From a bacterium HR29 (GTDB taxonomy: Bacteria; Chloroflexota; Dehalococcoidia; Tepidiformales; Tepidiformaceae): a DNA stretch of 64,000 nucleotides. Positions 51,279-61,272 of the stretch are shown in pieces (position 1 is the stretch's first letter; the number at the start of each line of letters is the position of its first letter). Where the stretch lies: NCBI GenBank assembly GCA_002898215.1, contig BEIF01000001.1, forward strand, positions 1,091,602 through 1,155,601, written 5' to 3'. The notes under the pieces were generated by a model, which saw only the letters and a list, made by a program, of their open reading frames with translations, was not told where the DNA came from and ran no database searches. The position numbers were made by a program, and so were the translations under genes.

Positions 51279-52226
51279 ATGCGCGCGAACGCCCAAGCGC
51301 CGGCTGTCGAAGCGCGGGGCGTCGTCTTCGCGTACGGCGGGCGCCGGGCGCTGGACGGATTGACCCTCGAGGTGCCGCGAGGGAGCATCTTCGGGCTCCT
51401 TGGGCCCAACGGAAGCGGGAAGAGCACGTTCCTCTCCCTCGTCGCCGAAATGCGCCCGCCGCCGGAGGGAAGCTTACGGGTACTGGGCGAGCCTCCCCGA
51501 CGGGCGTTACGCCGGCGGGTGGGCGTCGTCTTCCAGGAGAACTCCCTCGACCCCCTGATGACGCCCCGGGAAGTGCTCGGCCTCTTCGCCCGGCTCTACG
51601 GGCTCCGGAAGGAGGAGGCCCGCGACCGGGCCGAGCGCCTGCTGGCGGCGGTTGGCCTCGCCGAGCGAGCCGACGACCGCATCGACACCCTTTCCGGCGG
51701 CATGCGGCGCCGGCTCGAGGCAGCGCGGGCGCTCCTCCACGAACCGGACCTTTTGGTATTGGACGAGCCGACGACCGGGGTCGACGCCGCCGAGCGGCAG
51801 GCGTTCTGGGCCCTCGCGTTGGAGGCCCGTGAGCGCGGCACCACCGTCCTGTTCGCCACGAACGACTTGGCCGAGGCCGACGCCGTCTGCGAGCTCGCCG
51901 CCTTCGTCCGCGACGGCCGCGTGGTCGCCTGCGGGACGCCGGCCGAGCTGAAACGGGGCCTCCGAGGGGAGACGGTGGTGGTGGACTGGAGGGACCCCAG
52001 CGAGGAGGAGCTCGCGGCGCTCGGAGCGCTGCCGGAGGCGGGCGAAGTTGTGCGCGACGGAGACACCGTGCGCGTCTCGACCGACGACGCGAGCGTCCTT
52101 GTGCCGAAGCTGTTCGCCCTGGCCGGGCGTCGCATCACCAGCGTCCAGATTCACCCGACCACGCTCGCCGACGCCTACTTCGCCCACGTAGGCGGCCGTG
52201 TTCGCGAGCGGGAGGGGATCGGCTGA
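51279..52226 (+). CDS. ABC transporter ATP-binding protein (drug/ABC-2 exporter type)
   Basis: 315 residues. Walker A LLGPNGSGKST, Q-loop GVVFQENSLDPLMT, signature TLSGGMRRRLEAARAL, Walker B LLVLDEPTTG, and H-loop region (FATNDL, with Asn where His is usual). A C-terminal DUF4162-like extension follows. Works with the adjacent permease, whose ATG overlaps its stop. Exported compound unknown. Confidence 0.92.
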   Translation: MRANAQAPAVEARGVVFAYGGRRALDGLTLEVPRGSIFGLLGPNGSGKSTFLSLVAEMRPPPEGSLRVLGEPPRRALRRRVGVVFQENSLDPLMTPREVLGLFARLYGLRKEEARDRAERLLAAVGLAERADDRIDTLSGGMRRRLEAARALLHEPDLLVLDEPTTGVDAAERQAFWALALEARERGTTVLFATNDLAEADAVCELAAFVRDGRVVACGTPAELKRGLRGETVVVDWRDPSEEELAALGALPEAGEVVRDGDTVRVSTDDASVLVPKLFALAGRRITSVQIHPTTLADAYFAHVGGRVREREGIG

Positions 52227-53005
52227 TGGGAGCGGTACTGGCGCTCGCCGTGCGCGACCTGCGGGGAGTGCTCCGCTCTCGCTCCCAGCTCTACTCCTCG
52301 ATGCTGACGCCGCTGCTCATCCTCCTCTTCCTGGGTACGGGCGTGTCCCACGGGCTGGAGCCGGCGAACCTTCCCGCAGGCGACTTCACCGCCTACCTCG
52401 TCGCAGGGGTGGTGGTGATGACCTCGGTGTTCTCATCAACCTTCAGCAGCGCTTCCTACTACCGCGACCGGGACACGGGGATGTTGCGGGCGCTCCTCGT
52501 GACCCCGCGCCACCCGCGGGCGATCGTCCTGGGGAAATCGCTGGCGGGAGTGGCGATTGGCTCCCTGCAAGCGATGGTCGTACTCGCCCTCGCCGCGCCG
52601 TTTTCCGACCTGGGCTGGCAGTACGGCTACGTACGGGGCGCACTGCTGGCCCTCGGCGTCGTCGTTGCCCTCAACCTCCTGCTGGGCGGGCTGGCACAGG
52701 CCCTGGCAACCCGAATCCAAACGATGCAGGGTTTCCACCTGGTGATGAACCTCGCCCTCTTCCCGCTTCTCTTCTTCTCGGGGGCCTTCTTCCCCATCCG
52801 CGACCTGCCGGTATGGCTCGAAGGGCTCGCGCTGGCGAACCCGCTCACCTACGCGGTCGATGCGTTGCACGTCGCCGTCTACGCCAACGATTCGAGCGAG
52901 TTCCTCGGGTTGTGGATAGACCTGCCCGTCATTGGCGGGTTGGCGGTCGCGGCATACGCCGCGGGGTTGGCGCGGATGCCACGCCCCACCTGGTCGGGGC
53001 GTTGA
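52226..53005 (+). CDS. ABC-2 type transporter permease
   Basis: 259 residues with six predicted helices. It shows the ABC-2 pattern: N-terminal RDLRGVLRSRSQLYSSMLTPLLILLFLG, the cytoplasmic turn YRDRDTGMLRALLVTPRHPRAIVLGKSL, and FFPIRDLPVWLEGLALANPLTYAVDAL. Partner of the preceding ATPase; the two are translationally coupled. Converges on rplT. Confidence 0.92.
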   Translation: MGAVLALAVRDLRGVLRSRSQLYSSMLTPLLILLFLGTGVSHGLEPANLPAGDFTAYLVAGVVVMTSVFSSTFSSASYYRDRDTGMLRALLVTPRHPRAIVLGKSLAGVAIGSLQAMVVLALAAPFSDLGWQYGYVRGALLALGVVVALNLLLGGLAQALATRIQTMQGFHLVMNLALFPLLFFSGAFFPIRDLPVWLEGLALANPLTYAVDALHVAVYANDSSEFLGLWIDLPVIGGLAVAAYAAGLARMPRPTWSGR

Positions 53006-53075
53006 TCGCCGCAGCCAGAACGAACGTGTGCCCGCCGCGAGGGAGGCAGGCGCGTCCGCGGAGACGGAGGTGGCG

Positions 53076-53438
53076 TCAGCCCGCAGCGAGGGCGGCCTTC
53101 GCCCGCTCGACGACGGCGTCGAACGCCTGGGGGCGGGCAACCGCAAGGTCGGCAAGGCTCTTGCGATCGAGCTCGATGCCCGCCTTGCGCAGGCCGTGCA
53201 TCAGCCGGCTGTAGCTCAGCCCCCGCTGCCGCGCGGCCGCGTTGATGCGGACGATCCAGAGCGAGCGGAAGTCGCCCTTCCGGTCCTTCCGGTTGATGTA
53301 GCTGTACCGGAGGGCATGGAGCATGCTCTCGTTGGCGCGCCGGAAGATGCGGTGGCGCTGACCTCGATGTCCCTTCGTGAGGGCGAGGATCTTCTTGTGT
53401 CGGCGACGAGCGGTGACGCCTCGTTTCACGCGGCTCAT
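53076..53438 (-). CDS. rplT: 50S ribosomal protein L20
   Basis: 120 residues. Opens with [24 protein letters not shown] and contains [26 protein letters not shown] and [10 protein letters not shown]. Binds 23S rRNA and is needed for early 50S assembly. Last gene of infC-rpmI-rplT; L20-mediated feedback is known for this operon in other bacteria. Confidence 0.98.
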   Translation of the reverse strand: MSRVKRGVTARRRHKKILALTKGHRGQRHRIFRRANESMLHALRYSYINRKDRKGDFRSLWIVRINAAARQRGLSYSRLMHGLRKAGIELDRKSLADLAVARPQAFDAVVERAKAALAAG

Positions 53439-53456
53439 GGGCGAACTCCTCGGGAC

Positions 53457-53651
53457 TCAGACGCCGAGGACCCGGCGAATCTTCTTCGCCTGACCCGGCG
53501 CCACAGGGAAGGTGCGGCTGTACTTGCGGAGGACGGCGGGGCGCTTCTTGCGGCGCATGTGGTTCCGGTTGCCGTACATGCGCACGAGTTTGCCGGTTCC
53601 GGTGAGGCGGAACCGGGAAGCAGCACCCTTGTGAGTCTTCAGCTTCGGCAC
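53457..53651 (-). CDS. rpmI: 50S ribosomal protein L35
   Basis: 64 residues from GTG 53651: PKLKTHKGAASRFRLTGTGKLVR, then NHMRRKKRPAVLRKY. Length and sequence are standard; the frame is open upstream, but only this start gives the family N-terminus. Four bases after infC. Confidence 0.97.
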   Translation of the reverse strand: MPKLKTHKGAASRFRLTGTGKLVRMYGNRNHMRRKKRPAVLRKYSRTFPVAPGQAKKIRRVLGV

Positions 53652-53655
53652 GGTC

Positions 53656-54306
53656 TCACTCCTCGTGTGCGGCGGCGACTGGCGGTTCGCCGGAATCCGC
53701 GGATGGCTGTTCCGCCGCCTTGGCTGCAGCTTCGGCTTCGCGAGCGCGGGCGGCGAGCTTCTTCTTGTCGGGAGCAAGGATCACCGACATGTTCCGCCCT
53801 TCGAGCGCCGCCGGCTTCTCGACGCTAGCGATAGTTTCCAACCTCGCGACGACACGGTCGAGCAGGTTCTTGCCGATCTGGGGGTGGGTGATCTCACGGC
53901 CTCGGAACATCACCGTCACCTTCACCTTGTCGCCGCCGAGCAGGAGCTTTTCGGCCGTGCGGACTTTGAAGTCGAAATCGTGGTCGTCGATCTTCGGCTT
54001 CATGCGCACTTCGCGCAGCTCGACGTGCTGTTGGTGCTTCCGGGCCTCCCGCTCACGCTTCGACTGCTCGTACTTGTACCGCCCAAAGTCCATGAGGCGG
54101 GCGACGGGCGGGTTGGCGTTCGCGGCGACCTCCACCAGGTCGACCTGGCGCTCACGCGCCATGGCGAGCGCTTCCGACGTCTTCACGATGCCGATTTGGC
54201 GGCCATCCTCGTCGATGAGACGGACTTCAGGGGCGCGGATGCGCTCGTTGACGCGGGGCTCGGGAGCGGGGGGTTTCGGCGGCGCTTTGGTTCGTCGCTT
54301 CCTCAA
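53656..54306 (-). CDS. infC: translation initiation factor IF-3
   Basis: 216 residues. N-domain: PRVNERIRAPEVRLIDEDGRQIGIV, ARERQVDLVEVAANANPPVARLMDFGRYKYEQ. C-domain: KVKVTVMFRGREITHPQIG. A Glu/Ala-rich tail of ~25 residues extends past the usual end. The only plausible start is TTG 54306; infC often uses a non-canonical start codon, which IF3 itself discriminates against. Confidence 0.96.
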   Translation of the reverse strand: MRKRRTKAPPKPPAPEPRVNERIRAPEVRLIDEDGRQIGIVKTSEALAMARERQVDLVEVAANANPPVARLMDFGRYKYEQSKREREARKHQQHVELREVRMKPKIDDHDFDFKVRTAEKLLLGGDKVKVTVMFRGREITHPQIGKNLLDRVVARLETIASVEKPAALEGRNMSVILAPDKKKLAARAREAEAAAKAAEQPSADSGEPPVAAAHEE

Positions 54307-54403
54307 TCCTGCCGTCTATCCTTCTGCTGCGTTCCGCTTCACGCGAGTGTCGATGATACCAGGAGGCCGCCCCCCGTGTATATGCGGGAACGGCCCGGCT
54401 CCG

Positions 54404-54409
54404 TAGTAT
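54404..54409 (+). promoter_or_regulatory. -10 element, leaderless start of galU
   Basis: TAGTAT, seven bases, ATG 54417. An in-frame ATG at 54408 lies inside the hexamer and so is probably not transcribed. Confidence 0.5.
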
Positions 54410-54416
54410 GGCGGAC

Positions 54417-55301
54417 ATGAAGCCCGTGCGGACAGCGGTCATCCTCGCGGCCGGGCTCGGCACCCGGATGCTCCCGGCCACGAAAGCGGTTCCGAAGGAG
54501 CTGCTCCCCGTCTTCGATACCCCGCTCATCCAGCTCACGGTCGAAGAGGCGGTCGCCTCCGGAATCAGGCGCGTGGTGTTCGTCATCGCCGAAGGGAAGG
54601 AAGCGATCCGCGAGCACTTCGCGCCGAACGGGCGCGTGGTGCGCTGGCTGCGGGAGCGTGGACAGCATGCGCTCGCCGAGGTGGTGGAGCGCCCGGCTCA
54701 CCTCGCCGAGTACGTGTTCGCCTGGCAGGACGCCCCGCTGGGAATCGCCCACGCGGTCCGCTGCGCCCGGGAGCACATCGCCGGCGAGCCGTTCCTCCTA
54801 ATGTTCCCCGACGACCTCATCCTCTCGCAGCGCCCGTGCGCCGCGCAGCTCATCGAGGCGTACGAGCGCACCGGGGGCACCGTCATCGCCGTCCACGAGG
54901 TCCCGCCGGCCGACATCCCCCAGTACGGGATCGTGGCTCCGGACGGCGAGGGGAACCCGGTTCGGCTTCGGGGCGTTGTAGAGAAACCGCCCGCCGAGCG
55001 CGCGCCATCGAACCTCGGGATCGTCGGACGGTACGTCCTCTCGGACACCATCCTGGACCACATCGAGCGGATCAAACCGGGGGCCGGTGGCGAGCTCCAG
55101 ATCACCGACGCCATCGCCAGCCAGATCGCGGCCGGCGAGCCGGTCCACGCCCTTCGGTACGAAGGGGAGCGGTTCGACACAGGCAGGCCAGCGGGCTGGC
55201 TCGCAGCCTCTGTGGCGGTCGCCCTCCGCCGGCCGGACGCGCGGCCCCTCGTGGCGGCACACTTGGCACGGCTGCTTGGTGAACAGGTGCGCTCACCGTG
55301 A
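54417..55301 (+). CDS. galU: UTP-glucose-1-phosphate uridylyltransferase
   Basis: 294 residues. N-terminal AVILAAGLGTRMLPATKAVPKELLPV (UTP site), QDAPLGIAHAV, MFPDDLI, GVVEKPP, SNLGIVGRYVL and RFDTGRPAGW. Makes UDP-glucose for envelope polysaccharides. ATG 54417 is favoured by the -10 spacing and by the family N-terminus. The stop overlaps the next gene (GTGA). Confidence 0.94.
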   Translation: MKPVRTAVILAAGLGTRMLPATKAVPKELLPVFDTPLIQLTVEEAVASGIRRVVFVIAEGKEAIREHFAPNGRVVRWLRERGQHALAEVVERPAHLAEYVFAWQDAPLGIAHAVRCAREHIAGEPFLLMFPDDLILSQRPCAAQLIEAYERTGGTVIAVHEVPPADIPQYGIVAPDGEGNPVRLRGVVEKPPAERAPSNLGIVGRYVLSDTILDHIERIKPGAGGELQITDAIASQIAAGEPVHALRYEGERFDTGRPAGWLAASVAVALRRPDARPLVAAHLARLLGEQVRSP

Positions 55302-56653
55302 GGCTGCTTTCCATCGGCTGTCCCCTCCCCAACCCCGAAGTGGATAACTACAGCGTCTTCTCCGCGCCCTCGTACTGCGACTACGACGCCGTGCTCGTCG
55401 ACCCGGAAAGCATCACGGCGGCCGCGCGGCGTTTGCTGGAAGAGAACGCGGAGTTCATGGCACACGACGGGCGAATCGTGGTGAACGGTGCCACGACCGC
55501 CGCCGCCGTGTCGGCCGCCGACCAGGTGCGGCGCCGCTTCGACGAGACGGAGCGGCTGCTGGCCAACGGCGGCACGGTGATCGTCCTTGCCCGTCCGAAC
55601 GCGGTGCAGAGCGGGATCATCGGCTTCGAAGGGCTGGACCGTTACTCGTGGCTCCCGGCCCCGCCGGGGACCGGGTGGGGCCCGCCGCTCCTGCGACCCG
55701 GAGAAGGGCAGACCATCCGCATCGCCGACGAGGCGCACCCGCTCGCCGGCCTCCTACGGGAGTACCGGAGCGAGTTCGTCTGGCGCGCCTGGTTCGACGA
55801 ACGCCAACCCGGCTTCCGCGAGCACGGACGCGTGATCGCCCGCGGCGGGTCGGACGTGCCCATCGCCTGTGAGTTTCGGGTGCTTGCCGGGAAAGTGGCT
55901 TTCGTCCCTGTGCTGAAGGAGAGCACCGGCCCGCAACGGATGAAGATCGCCCAGTCGGTCGTCGACGCGGTGCGGGTCTTCGCCGGCCATGCGCCGGAGC
56001 TGCAACCGCCGTACTGGGCGCGAAGCCTGGCCCTGCCGGGCCTCGAGCAGCTGGAGGCGGAGCTCGAGGCAGCGGAAGCTGAGTTGAGGCGGGCCTCGGC
56101 CGCGACGGAGGCCGTTCGCGAACGGTACCGGGATCTGGTCGCGCTGCGACAGCTCGTCTGGGGAGACCCACGGCTCTTCGCCGACGCCGTGCGTCGAGCC
56201 TTGGAGATCCTCGGGTTCGCGGTCACGAGCCCGGCGGGGGAGCCGCTGGAGGTGAGCGGCGAAGAGGGTACCGCGCTGGTGGAGACGGAGAGCGCGGCCC
56301 AGGAGGTTGTCGAGTGGCCGTACATCCGGCTCCAGCGTCGGCTGGAGCAGCGGCTCCTCGAGAAGGGGGAACGGTTGAAGGGAATCGTGGCGGTGAACGG
56401 GTTCCGTACCGACGCGCCGGAACAGCGGAAGCAGCAGTTCACCGAGCCGCTTCGCATCGCCTGCGAGAACTACCGCTACACCCTGGTGACGGGCACCACG
56501 CTCTTCGCGATGGTGCAGCGGGCGCTCGGCGGGGCGAGCGAAGCCGAGCTCGCGGCGATGCGGAGGCGCCTGTTCCGGTGGGCGGGGGCAATCCCGCCGG
56601 AAGCGGCGCTTGGAGCCTCGGCAGGCGAGGAGCCCGCGGGGCCGCTCTTCTGA
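55298..56653 (+). CDS. uncharacterised protein with possible PD-(D/E)XK-like C-terminal domain
   Basis: 451 residues, cytosolic. The N-terminal ~220 residues have alternating strands and helices (YDAVLVDPESI, DGRIVVNGATT, GGTVIVLARPN). A coiled-coil of Glu/Ala/Leu covers about 250-285. The C-terminal ~150 contain ILGFAVTSP, TALVETESAAQEV and GIVAVNGFRTD, a layout seen in restriction-endonuclease-like folds. Start in a GTGA overlap with galU. I do not recognise a named family; nuclease activity is only a possibility. Confidence 0.7.
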   Translation: MRLLSIGCPLPNPEVDNYSVFSAPSYCDYDAVLVDPESITAAARRLLEENAEFMAHDGRIVVNGATTAAAVSAADQVRRRFDETERLLANGGTVIVLARPNAVQSGIIGFEGLDRYSWLPAPPGTGWGPPLLRPGEGQTIRIADEAHPLAGLLREYRSEFVWRAWFDERQPGFREHGRVIARGGSDVPIACEFRVLAGKVAFVPVLKESTGPQRMKIAQSVVDAVRVFAGHAPELQPPYWARSLALPGLEQLEAELEAAEAELRRASAATEAVRERYRDLVALRQLVWGDPRLFADAVRRALEILGFAVTSPAGEPLEVSGEEGTALVETESAAQEVVEWPYIRLQRRLEQRLLEKGERLKGIVAVNGFRTDAPEQRKQQFTEPLRIACENYRYTLVTGTTLFAMVQRALGGASEAELAAMRRRLFRWAGAIPPEAALGASAGEEPAGPLF

Positions 56654-56659
56654 CGCGAC

Positions 56660-57028
56660 TCAGCCAGTCGTGGCCGCGAAGCCGTAGGCGAGGGCACCGT
56701 CGCCGAAGACGGCCGCGTAGGGCCGGCCGACGATTCGCTCCTCCAGATAGGCGAGCTGCTCCTCGCTCGAGACCGCGTAGGCGACGCGCAGCCCCGCACC
56801 TTCCCAGCGAGCGGGGTCGAGGAGGTCGGCCACCGCCTCCGGCTCGACGAGACCGTCGAGGATGAAGAGGATCCCGGTTCGGGGAGCCTCCGCCCGGAGG
56901 GCCTCGATGCGTTCGCGGGCGGCAGCGAGGCTCTCGGCCGGGGCGTTCCCTCGGAGGGAGACGACGACGACCGAACCGCCGGACCAGACGAGCGCTTCCT
57001 GACCCGGAGCTGTGGTGAGGTCGGTCAT
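56660..57028 (-). CDS. hypothetical protein
   Basis: 122 residues, single alpha/beta domain: VWSGGSVVVVSLRGNAPAE, a helix, GILFILDGLVEPEAV and the tail YAAVFGDGALAYGFA. No motif recognised. It converges on the galU-linked gene with 6 bases between stops. Confidence 0.55.
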   Translation of the reverse strand: MTDLTTAPGQEALVWSGGSVVVVSLRGNAPAESLAAARERIEALRAEAPRTGILFILDGLVEPEAVADLLDPARWEGAGLRVAYAVSSEEQLAYLEERIVGRPYAAVFGDGALAYGFAATTG

Positions 57029-57067
57029 GGCCGTATCTTGCGCGGGGAAGCGACAGTTGTCGATAGC

Positions 57068-57313
57068 CTACCCGTTCGATTCCGGGAAGGTGACGCAGGT
57101 GGTGGTGCTTTCGACCCCCTCGATGGTTCGGATGCGCTTGCTGATGACCGCCGGAACATCGGTGAGGTTCGGCACCTCGACGACGGCGATGATGTCGTAC
57201 GGTCCCATCACCTGATACACCTCCGCGATGCCCTCGGCGCCGCGGAGCGCGTGGAAGACGTCGAGGGTCTTCGCCGGGTCGACCACGATGAGGACGAACG
57301 CTTTGACGGCCAT
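57068..57313 (-). CDS. Lrp/AsnC ligand-binding (RAM) domain protein without DNA-binding domain
   Basis: 81 residues equal to the effector domain of Lrp/AsnC regulators: AFVLIVVDPAKTLDVFHALRG, VYQVMGPYDIIAVVEVP, IRTIEGVESTTTCVTF. The helix-turn-helix is absent, as in stand-alone RAM proteins that form ligand-binding oligomers. Good ribosome binding site (AAGGGAGGT). Confidence 0.88.
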   Translation of the reverse strand: MAVKAFVLIVVDPAKTLDVFHALRGAEGIAEVYQVMGPYDIIAVVEVPNLTDVPAVISKRIRTIEGVESTTTCVTFPESNG

Positions 57314-57339
57314 CGAGCGGGACCTCCTTCCCTGGTACG

Positions 57340-59163
57340 TCAGTCACGAAGCCTGAGAACGGCCATGAACGCCTCCTGCGGAATCTCCACGTGGCCGACG
57401 CGCTTCATGCGCTTCTTCCCTTCGGCCTGCCGCTCGAGGAGCTTCCGCTTCCGGGTGACATCGCCGCCGTAACACTTCGCCAGCACGTTCTTGCGCAAGG
57501 CACGGATGGTTTCGCGGGCAATGATACGCCCGCCGATGGCTGCCTGGATCGGCACATCGAAAAGCTGCCGCGGGATCAGCTCCTTCAGCTTCGTCACCAG
57601 CTTGCGGCCTTCGGCCTGCGCCTTCGACCGGTGGGTGATGAGCGACAATGCATCGACCGGGACGCCGTTGACGAGGATGTCGACCTTCACCAGGTCAGCC
57701 GAGCGGTACTCGCTGATCTGGTAATCGAGGCTGGCGTACCCTTGCGTGGACCCTTTCAGCTCGTCGTAGAAGTCGACGAGGATTTCGGCCATCGGGAGGG
57801 CGTATTCGAGCAGTACCCTCGCCTCGCCAGGGGTGACGTCGTCCTCGGGCTCGAGGTACTCCATGCGCAGGAACTCGCCGCGGCGCTTCGTGACGAGCTC
57901 CATGACCGCACCCACGAACCGGCTCGGCGTGACGATGTCGACCTTCGCCCACGGTTCGCGGATATCGGCGATGCGCGATGGGTCGGGAAGGTCCGCCGGC
58001 CGGTCGACGACGATTTCCTGGCCGTTCGTAAGGAGGACCCGGTACTCCACGCTCGGGGCCGTGATGAGCAGCTCGAGTCCGAACTCGCGCTCCAACCGCT
58101 CGGCGACGATCTCCATATGGAGGAGGCCGAGGAACCCGCAGCGGAAGCCGTGCCCCAGAGCGGCGCTCGATTCCGGCTCGTAGACGAGGGCCGCATCGTT
58201 GAGGGCGAGCTTCGCCAACGCCTCGCGGAGCTCCTGGTAGTTGTCCGGGTTCGTGGGGTAGATCCCGGCGAAGACCATCGGCTTGGCGCGCCGGTACCCC
58301 GGCAGCGGCTCCGGCGCGGGGTTAGCGAGGAGGGTGATGGTGTCCCCCACGCGGCAATCGGCGACGTCCTTGAGGCCCGTCGCCACGTATCCCACTTCGC
58401 CGCATTCGAGGGCGGGCAGGGGCGTCATCCGCGGGCTGAAGATGCCGAATTCGAGGGGTTCGAAGGCGACGCCGGTCTGCATCAACAGGAGCTGGTCGCG
58501 GCCCGACATCCGGCCATCGAAGACCCGGACATGAGCCACGACACCCTTGTACGAATCCCACTTCGAGTCGAAGATGAGCGCCTTCAGGGGACCGGCGGGG
58601 TTGCCCTTCGGCGGAGGGATGCGGAGGCGGATCGCTTCGAGGATTTCATCGATGCCGATCCCTTCCTTGGCGCTGGCGAAGATCATCTCCTCGCGGGTGA
58701 ACCCCACCACCCGCTCCAGTTCGTGGGCAACGCGCTCCGGCTCGGCATGGGGGAGGTCGATCTTGTTGATGACCGGAATGAGGGCGAGGTCCTGCTCCAT
58801 CGCCATGTACAGGTTGGCGAGGGTCTGCGCCTCGATCCCCTGGGAGGCATCGACGACGACGAGCGCCCCCTCGCAGGCTGCCAGGGAGCGCGACACCTCG
58901 TAGGTGAAGTCGACGTGCCCGGGGGTATCGATGAGGTTGTACTCGTACTCGGTGCCGTCGGGCGCCACGTACCGCATCCGCGCCGCAGCCGCCTTGATCG
59001 TGATCCCCTTCTCCCGCTCCAGCTCCATCGAATCGAGGACCTGCTCCTGCATCTCCCGCGGACTGATGGTTCCCGTCCGCTCGAGGAGGCGGTCGGCAAG
59101 GGTCGACTTCCCGTGGTCGATGTGGGCGATGATGCAGAAGTTGCGGATCCGCGACTGCTCCAC
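57340..59163 (-). CDS. lepA: elongation factor 4 (LepA)
   Basis: 607-residue ribosomal back-translocase GTPase. G1 [11 protein letters not shown]3 DTPGHVDF, G4 NKIDLP; domains II-V follow with [14 protein letters not shown] and the LepA-specific C-terminal [25 protein letters not shown] 59163 gives the usual N-terminus ([10 protein letters not shown]). GATACT lies six bases before it. Confidence 0.97.
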   Translation of the reverse strand: MEQSRIRNFCIIAHIDHGKSTLADRLLERTGTISPREMQEQVLDSMELEREKGITIKAAAARMRYVAPDGTEYEYNLIDTPGHVDFTYEVSRSLAACEGALVVVDASQGIEAQTLANLYMAMEQDLALIPVINKIDLPHAEPERVAHELERVVGFTREEMIFASAKEGIGIDEILEAIRLRIPPPKGNPAGPLKALIFDSKWDSYKGVVAHVRVFDGRMSGRDQLLLMQTGVAFEPLEFGIFSPRMTPLPALECGEVGYVATGLKDVADCRVGDTITLLANPAPEPLPGYRRAKPMVFAGIYPTNPDNYQELREALAKLALNDAALVYEPESSAALGHGFRCGFLGLLHMEIVAERLEREFGLELLITAPSVEYRVLLTNGQEIVVDRPADLPDPSRIADIREPWAKVDIVTPSRFVGAVMELVTKRRGEFLRMEYLEPEDDVTPGEARVLLEYALPMAEILVDFYDELKGSTQGYASLDYQISEYRSADLVKVDILVNGVPVDALSLITHRSKAQAEGRKLVTKLKELIPRQLFDVPIQAAIGGRIIARETIRALRKNVLAKCYGGDVTRKRKLLERQAEGKKRMKRVGHVEIPQEAFMAVLRLRD

Positions 59164-59169
59164 GCTCCG

Positions 59170-59175
59170 AGTATC
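59170..59175 (-). promoter_or_regulatory. possible -10 element, leaderless start of lepA
   Basis: GATACT on the minus strand, six bases before GTG 59163. First base departs from TANNNT. Confidence 0.35.
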
Positions 59176-59241
59176 GCATGCGCGGGCCAACACGCTCCGA
59201 CGGGGACGGCTCGGCCGCGAGACGTGTTCACCGACCGCCGC

Positions 59242-59247
59242 CATACT
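59242..59247 (+). promoter_or_regulatory. possible -10 element before the GPH transporter
   Basis: CATACT, eight bases, ATG 59256. Divergent from the lepA element. Confidence 0.35.
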
Positions 59248-59255
59248 GCGCGGTG

Positions 59256-60656
59256 ATGGCCGGCGCTGCACCGAGCTCCGCCCTCACGCCCCCTCGCCTC
59301 CCCGCGCGGACGAGGCTCGGGTACGCCTTCGGATCCATCGCCGGGAACGCCGTGAGCCAGGCGTGGGGGCTGTGGTTGCTGTACTTCTACGCCCCGCCGG
59401 CCGACGCAACGGTGACGGGCAAAGTCCCCGATGTGTGGGGGATCGACGCCCGGGTGTTCCTCGGCGGCTTGCTGACCGCCGCCCGAGTCCTCGAAGCCTT
59501 CGATGACCCCCTCGTGGGGTATTGGACGGACCGAACGTCAAGCCGCTGGGGGCGGCGCCTGCCGTTCGTCGTTGCGGCGACACCGCTTTGGGCAGCCGGT
59601 TTCGTGCTCCTGTTCCTCCCGCCCTTTGAAGGAACGTCCCTGGGGAACGCCGCGTACCTCTTCGTGGCGGCGATGTTCTTCTACCTGTTCAGCAATCTCG
59701 CTGGCGCGCCGCTGGAGGCGTTGCTACCCACGCTCGCCAAGCGCCACGACGATCGGCTCTCCATCGCGACCTGGCAACTCCTCTTCGGCGTCACTGGTGC
59801 GGTGCTCGGGCTGTCCATCAGCTCCCTGGTGGTCGACCTCGCCGGGTTCCCGGCCATGGCCGCCACCGTCGGGGGGACAGCGCTCCTCGTGCGGGGTGCC
59901 ACCGTGGCCGCGATCTGGCGGTACGCGAAGGAGGATGCCCAGCCCGCCGCGCCGGGTCTTCGGAGGGCGCTTCGCGAGACGTTCTCGAACCCGCAGTTCC
60001 TTGCCTACCTCCCGAGCTTCGTGCTCTTCCAGACGGGACTGCAGATGCTGACGGGCGTCCTGCCCTTCTACGTCGATGCCGTCCTCCACGACGTGAAGCT
60101 CTTCGGGCGGACAGGCGCGGAGCACACAGGGACCTTCACCTTCCTGCTGACGGCCACCGTCATCGCCGGCATCGTGGCCGCGTTCCCGCTCTATCGGCGA
60201 GCCGCCCAGCGGAGAGGGAAGGCCTGGGCGTACCGGGCGGCCATGGCTGCCTCGGCGGGGGCCTTTCCCCTGCTCGCCTTCGCCGGCTTCCTACCGGCCG
60301 TGCCGTCGCTGGTGCAGGCCATCCTCATCGTCTTCGGCGCGGGCATGGCCACTGCTGGGGTGTTCATGTTCCCCAACATCCTCACGGCGGACATCGTCGA
60401 CCACGACGCGCAGCGCACGGGCACACGCCGGGAAGCGATGTTCTACGGTTCGCAGAACATGCTCGAGAAGATGGCCACCGCCTTCTCTCCGTTCCTGCTG
60501 GCCCTCGCGCTGTCGGCGGGGGACTCCCCCGAAAACCCGACGGGCGTGCGGATCACCGGCCCTCTGGCAGGTGCGCTGGTGGCGCTCGCCTTCGTCAGCT
60601 TCCGCCGGTACAGCCTCGCACCCGAGCTCGAGGAGCGGAGAGCAGCCCGTTCCTGA
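59256..60656 (+). CDS. GPH/MFS-family sugar:cation symporter-like transporter
   Basis: 466 residues, about 12 hydrophobic helices. Motifs of the glycoside-pentoside-hexuronide group: [30 protein letters not shown] with the GxxxDR-type loop, [14 protein letters not shown], and [28 protein letters not shown]. Substrate could be a sugar or another small solute. Confidence 0.88.
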   Translation: MAGAAPSSALTPPRLPARTRLGYAFGSIAGNAVSQAWGLWLLYFYAPPADATVTGKVPDVWGIDARVFLGGLLTAARVLEAFDDPLVGYWTDRTSSRWGRRLPFVVAATPLWAAGFVLLFLPPFEGTSLGNAAYLFVAAMFFYLFSNLAGAPLEALLPTLAKRHDDRLSIATWQLLFGVTGAVLGLSISSLVVDLAGFPAMAATVGGTALLVRGATVAAIWRYAKEDAQPAAPGLRRALRETFSNPQFLAYLPSFVLFQTGLQMLTGVLPFYVDAVLHDVKLFGRTGAEHTGTFTFLLTATVIAGIVAAFPLYRRAAQRRGKAWAYRAAMAASAGAFPLLAFAGFLPAVPSLVQAILIVFGAGMATAGVFMFPNILTADIVDHDAQRTGTRREAMFYGSQNMLEKMATAFSPFLLALALSAGDSPENPTGVRITGPLAGALVALAFVSFRRYSLAPELEERRAARS

Positions 60657-60677
60657 GCCGTGTGCGAAGATGGAGCC

Positions 60678-61169
60678 ATGGACCCCGCCCCTGCCGCGGA
60701 CGTGCGCCATCAGGCAGCGGCCCGCCTCGAACGGGATTTTGCCGAGCTGTGGGGAGTCCTACAGGCCGCCGCGGCGGTGAGCGTGCGGGATGCACGCCGC
60801 GGACAAGCCGCGAAGATCGCAGCGGCATATCTGGCCGCCCGCGGTCGGCTGGCCATCGCGGCCTTCGACGACCTGGAGCAAGGGCGGAGGCCGGTGCTCT
60901 TCGGCATCCGCGACGAAGGGCTGCGGGCGATGGCGCCGTACGCCACCATCGAGCTCCCGCTCGACGCTGTGCTGCGCTGGCTGAAGGCCGTGCACGAGCG
61001 TCTCGTCGAGCGAGTCCGTGCCTCGGACCCGGCCTGGTGGGAGGAGGGCCGTGCGCCCCTCGGCGCCGACGGCCTCGCGGCTGCGCTGGGCGTCGGCGCC
61101 GAGGGGGTGACGATGTACGCGGCGGCCGCCGCCGAGCTGCGCCGCCAGGTCGCCGACGCCGCCTCGTAG
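60678..61169 (+). CDS. hypothetical helical protein
   Basis: 163 residues, mostly helical and Ala/Arg-rich: AAARLERDFAELWGVLQAAAAVSV, then RAMAPYATIELPLDAVLRWLKAVHERLVERV. No domain recognised. ATG 60678 lies 22 bases after the transporter stop. Confidence 0.55.
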   Translation: MDPAPAADVRHQAAARLERDFAELWGVLQAAAAVSVRDARRGQAAKIAAAYLAARGRLAIAAFDDLEQGRRPVLFGIRDEGLRAMAPYATIELPLDAVLRWLKAVHERLVERVRASDPAWWEEGRAPLGADGLAAALGVGAEGVTMYAAAAAELRRQVADAAS

Positions 61170-61272
61170 GAGAGCCGACCGGCTCCTGGGACCGTCCGCC
61201 CGAGGGTTCGTACGGCCGGCGCATGCTACCCTCGCCCCGACACCAATCACCAGCCAGCGGAGAGGAACGCCG

